From the NCBI GenBank assembly GCA_040902425.1, contig JBBDXI010000107.1:1-13220 (forward strand): 13,220 bases of DNA, read 5' to 3'. This document shows positions 12,902 to 13,220 of this stretch, one piece after another. How positions within the stretch are numbered: the stretch's first letter is position 1; each line of letters starts with the position of its first letter. Under the pieces are notes generated by a model that did no database searches, had not been told where the DNA came from, and saw nothing but the letters and a program-made list of their open reading frames with translations. This DNA is from JBBDXI01 sp040902425. GTDB taxonomy: Bacteria; Planctomycetota; Phycisphaerae; Phycisphaerales; UBA1924. The translations under genes and the position numbers were made by a program.

Positions 12902-13220
12902 ATGGGGCACGACGGTCCCGCAGATGGTCCAGGCCCGGTCGATCCGCGCGGCGAGGCGACGACGGGGAGCGCGGCCGGGGGGGCCGCCGCGGCGGGGCCG
13001 GGGGGCGCGGGAGTGGGGGGGGCGGGGGGCGCCGGGGCCCTGCCCACGCTCGTGGTCGGCGTCCCCGGCGAGCGCGCCGGCGACCGCATCGGCCCCTACC
13101 GCCTGCTCGAGCCCCTCGGCGAGGGCGGCTTCGGCGTCGTCTGGCTCGCCGAGCGCCGCGAGCCCTTCACCCAGCGCGTCGCCCTCAAGGTCATCAAGCC
13201 CGGCATGGACTCCCGCGCCG
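12902..13220 (+). CDS. Serine/threonine protein kinase, N-terminal part (cut by window end)
   Basis: The open frame from ATG 12902 runs off the right edge after 106 codons. A GAGGTG (12892-12897) sits just upstream. The first roughly 55 residues are an unstructured Gly/Ala/Pro-rich leader. Then GERAGDRIGPYRLLEPLGEG begins the Hanks-type kinase domain: glycine loop G73-E-G-G-F-G78-V, and the ATP-binding VALK with Lys96, followed by VIKPGMDSRA. The spacing and the phrase PFTQRVALKVIKPGMDS are characteristic of planctomycete Ser/Thr kinases, which usually carry WD40, TPR or other C-terminal sensor repeats that are not visible here. Family and kinase role are firm; target, membrane topology and C-terminal domains cannot be judged. 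The start could lie elsewhere in the low-complexity leader. A TAGACT hexamer (12880-12885) may be its -10 box. Confidence 0.88.
   Translation, partial: MGHDGPADGPGPVDPRGEATTGSAAGGAAAAGPGGAGVGGAGGAGALPTLVVGVPGERAGDRIGPYRLLEPLGEGGFGVVWLAERREPFTQRVALKVIKPGMDSRA

Overview
The window looks like chromosomal DNA of a GC-rich planctomycete, most likely of the Phycisphaerae type. Supporting signs are the strong G/C bias at third codon positions in most genes, a Ser/Thr kinase opening in the style typical of that phylum (GDRIGPYRLLEPLGEGGFG), a small basic protein with a coiled coil, a Gly/Arg linker and a HARE-HTH-like C-terminus, and secreted proteins with long Pro/Ala/Gly linkers. The assignment is by recognition only; no database search was possible.

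Layout. (1) Bases 1-640 hold two tandem degenerate copies of a repeat with a 349-base period and no convincing gene. (2) Bases 775-2611 are an accessory three-gene operon of visibly lower GC. It encodes two small uncharacterised proteins and a protein with a winged-helix-like N-terminus and a C-terminal TIR domain of the CAP12/PycTIR type. All three appear to share one winged-helix-like domain. The TIR gene carries a frameshift that removes its last 17 residues. This operon is the best candidate for an undescribed (anti-phage) system. (3) Bases 2612-3005 hold a minus-strand coding remnant and the leader of the next gene. (4) Bases 3006-5158 carry an HNH endonuclease with homing-endonuclease-associated repeats, then an M28 zinc peptidase whose signal peptide is separated from the catalytic frame by long C homopolymers. 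(5) Bases 5188-6476, minus strand, hold a 45-residue His-rich lipoprotein and a ROK-family sugar kinase without the usual Cys cluster. (6) Bases 6644-7765 encode a secreted HAF-type repeat protein. (7) IspE (minus) and a NIF3 family protein (plus) form a divergent pair. (8) A secreted TPR-like protein and a PspC-domain protein lie on the minus strand. (9) The HARE-HTH-like gene is followed by a clear intrinsic terminator, and a Ser/Thr kinase gene runs off the right end.

The genes from 3006 onward look like ordinary host genes in mixed orientation, with little sign of shared pathways apart from housekeeping roles (isoprenoid synthesis, sugar phosphorylation, envelope). The coherent functional unit is the 775-2611 operon: tight spacing, one strand, shared domain architecture and a probable NAD-consuming effector as the last gene.
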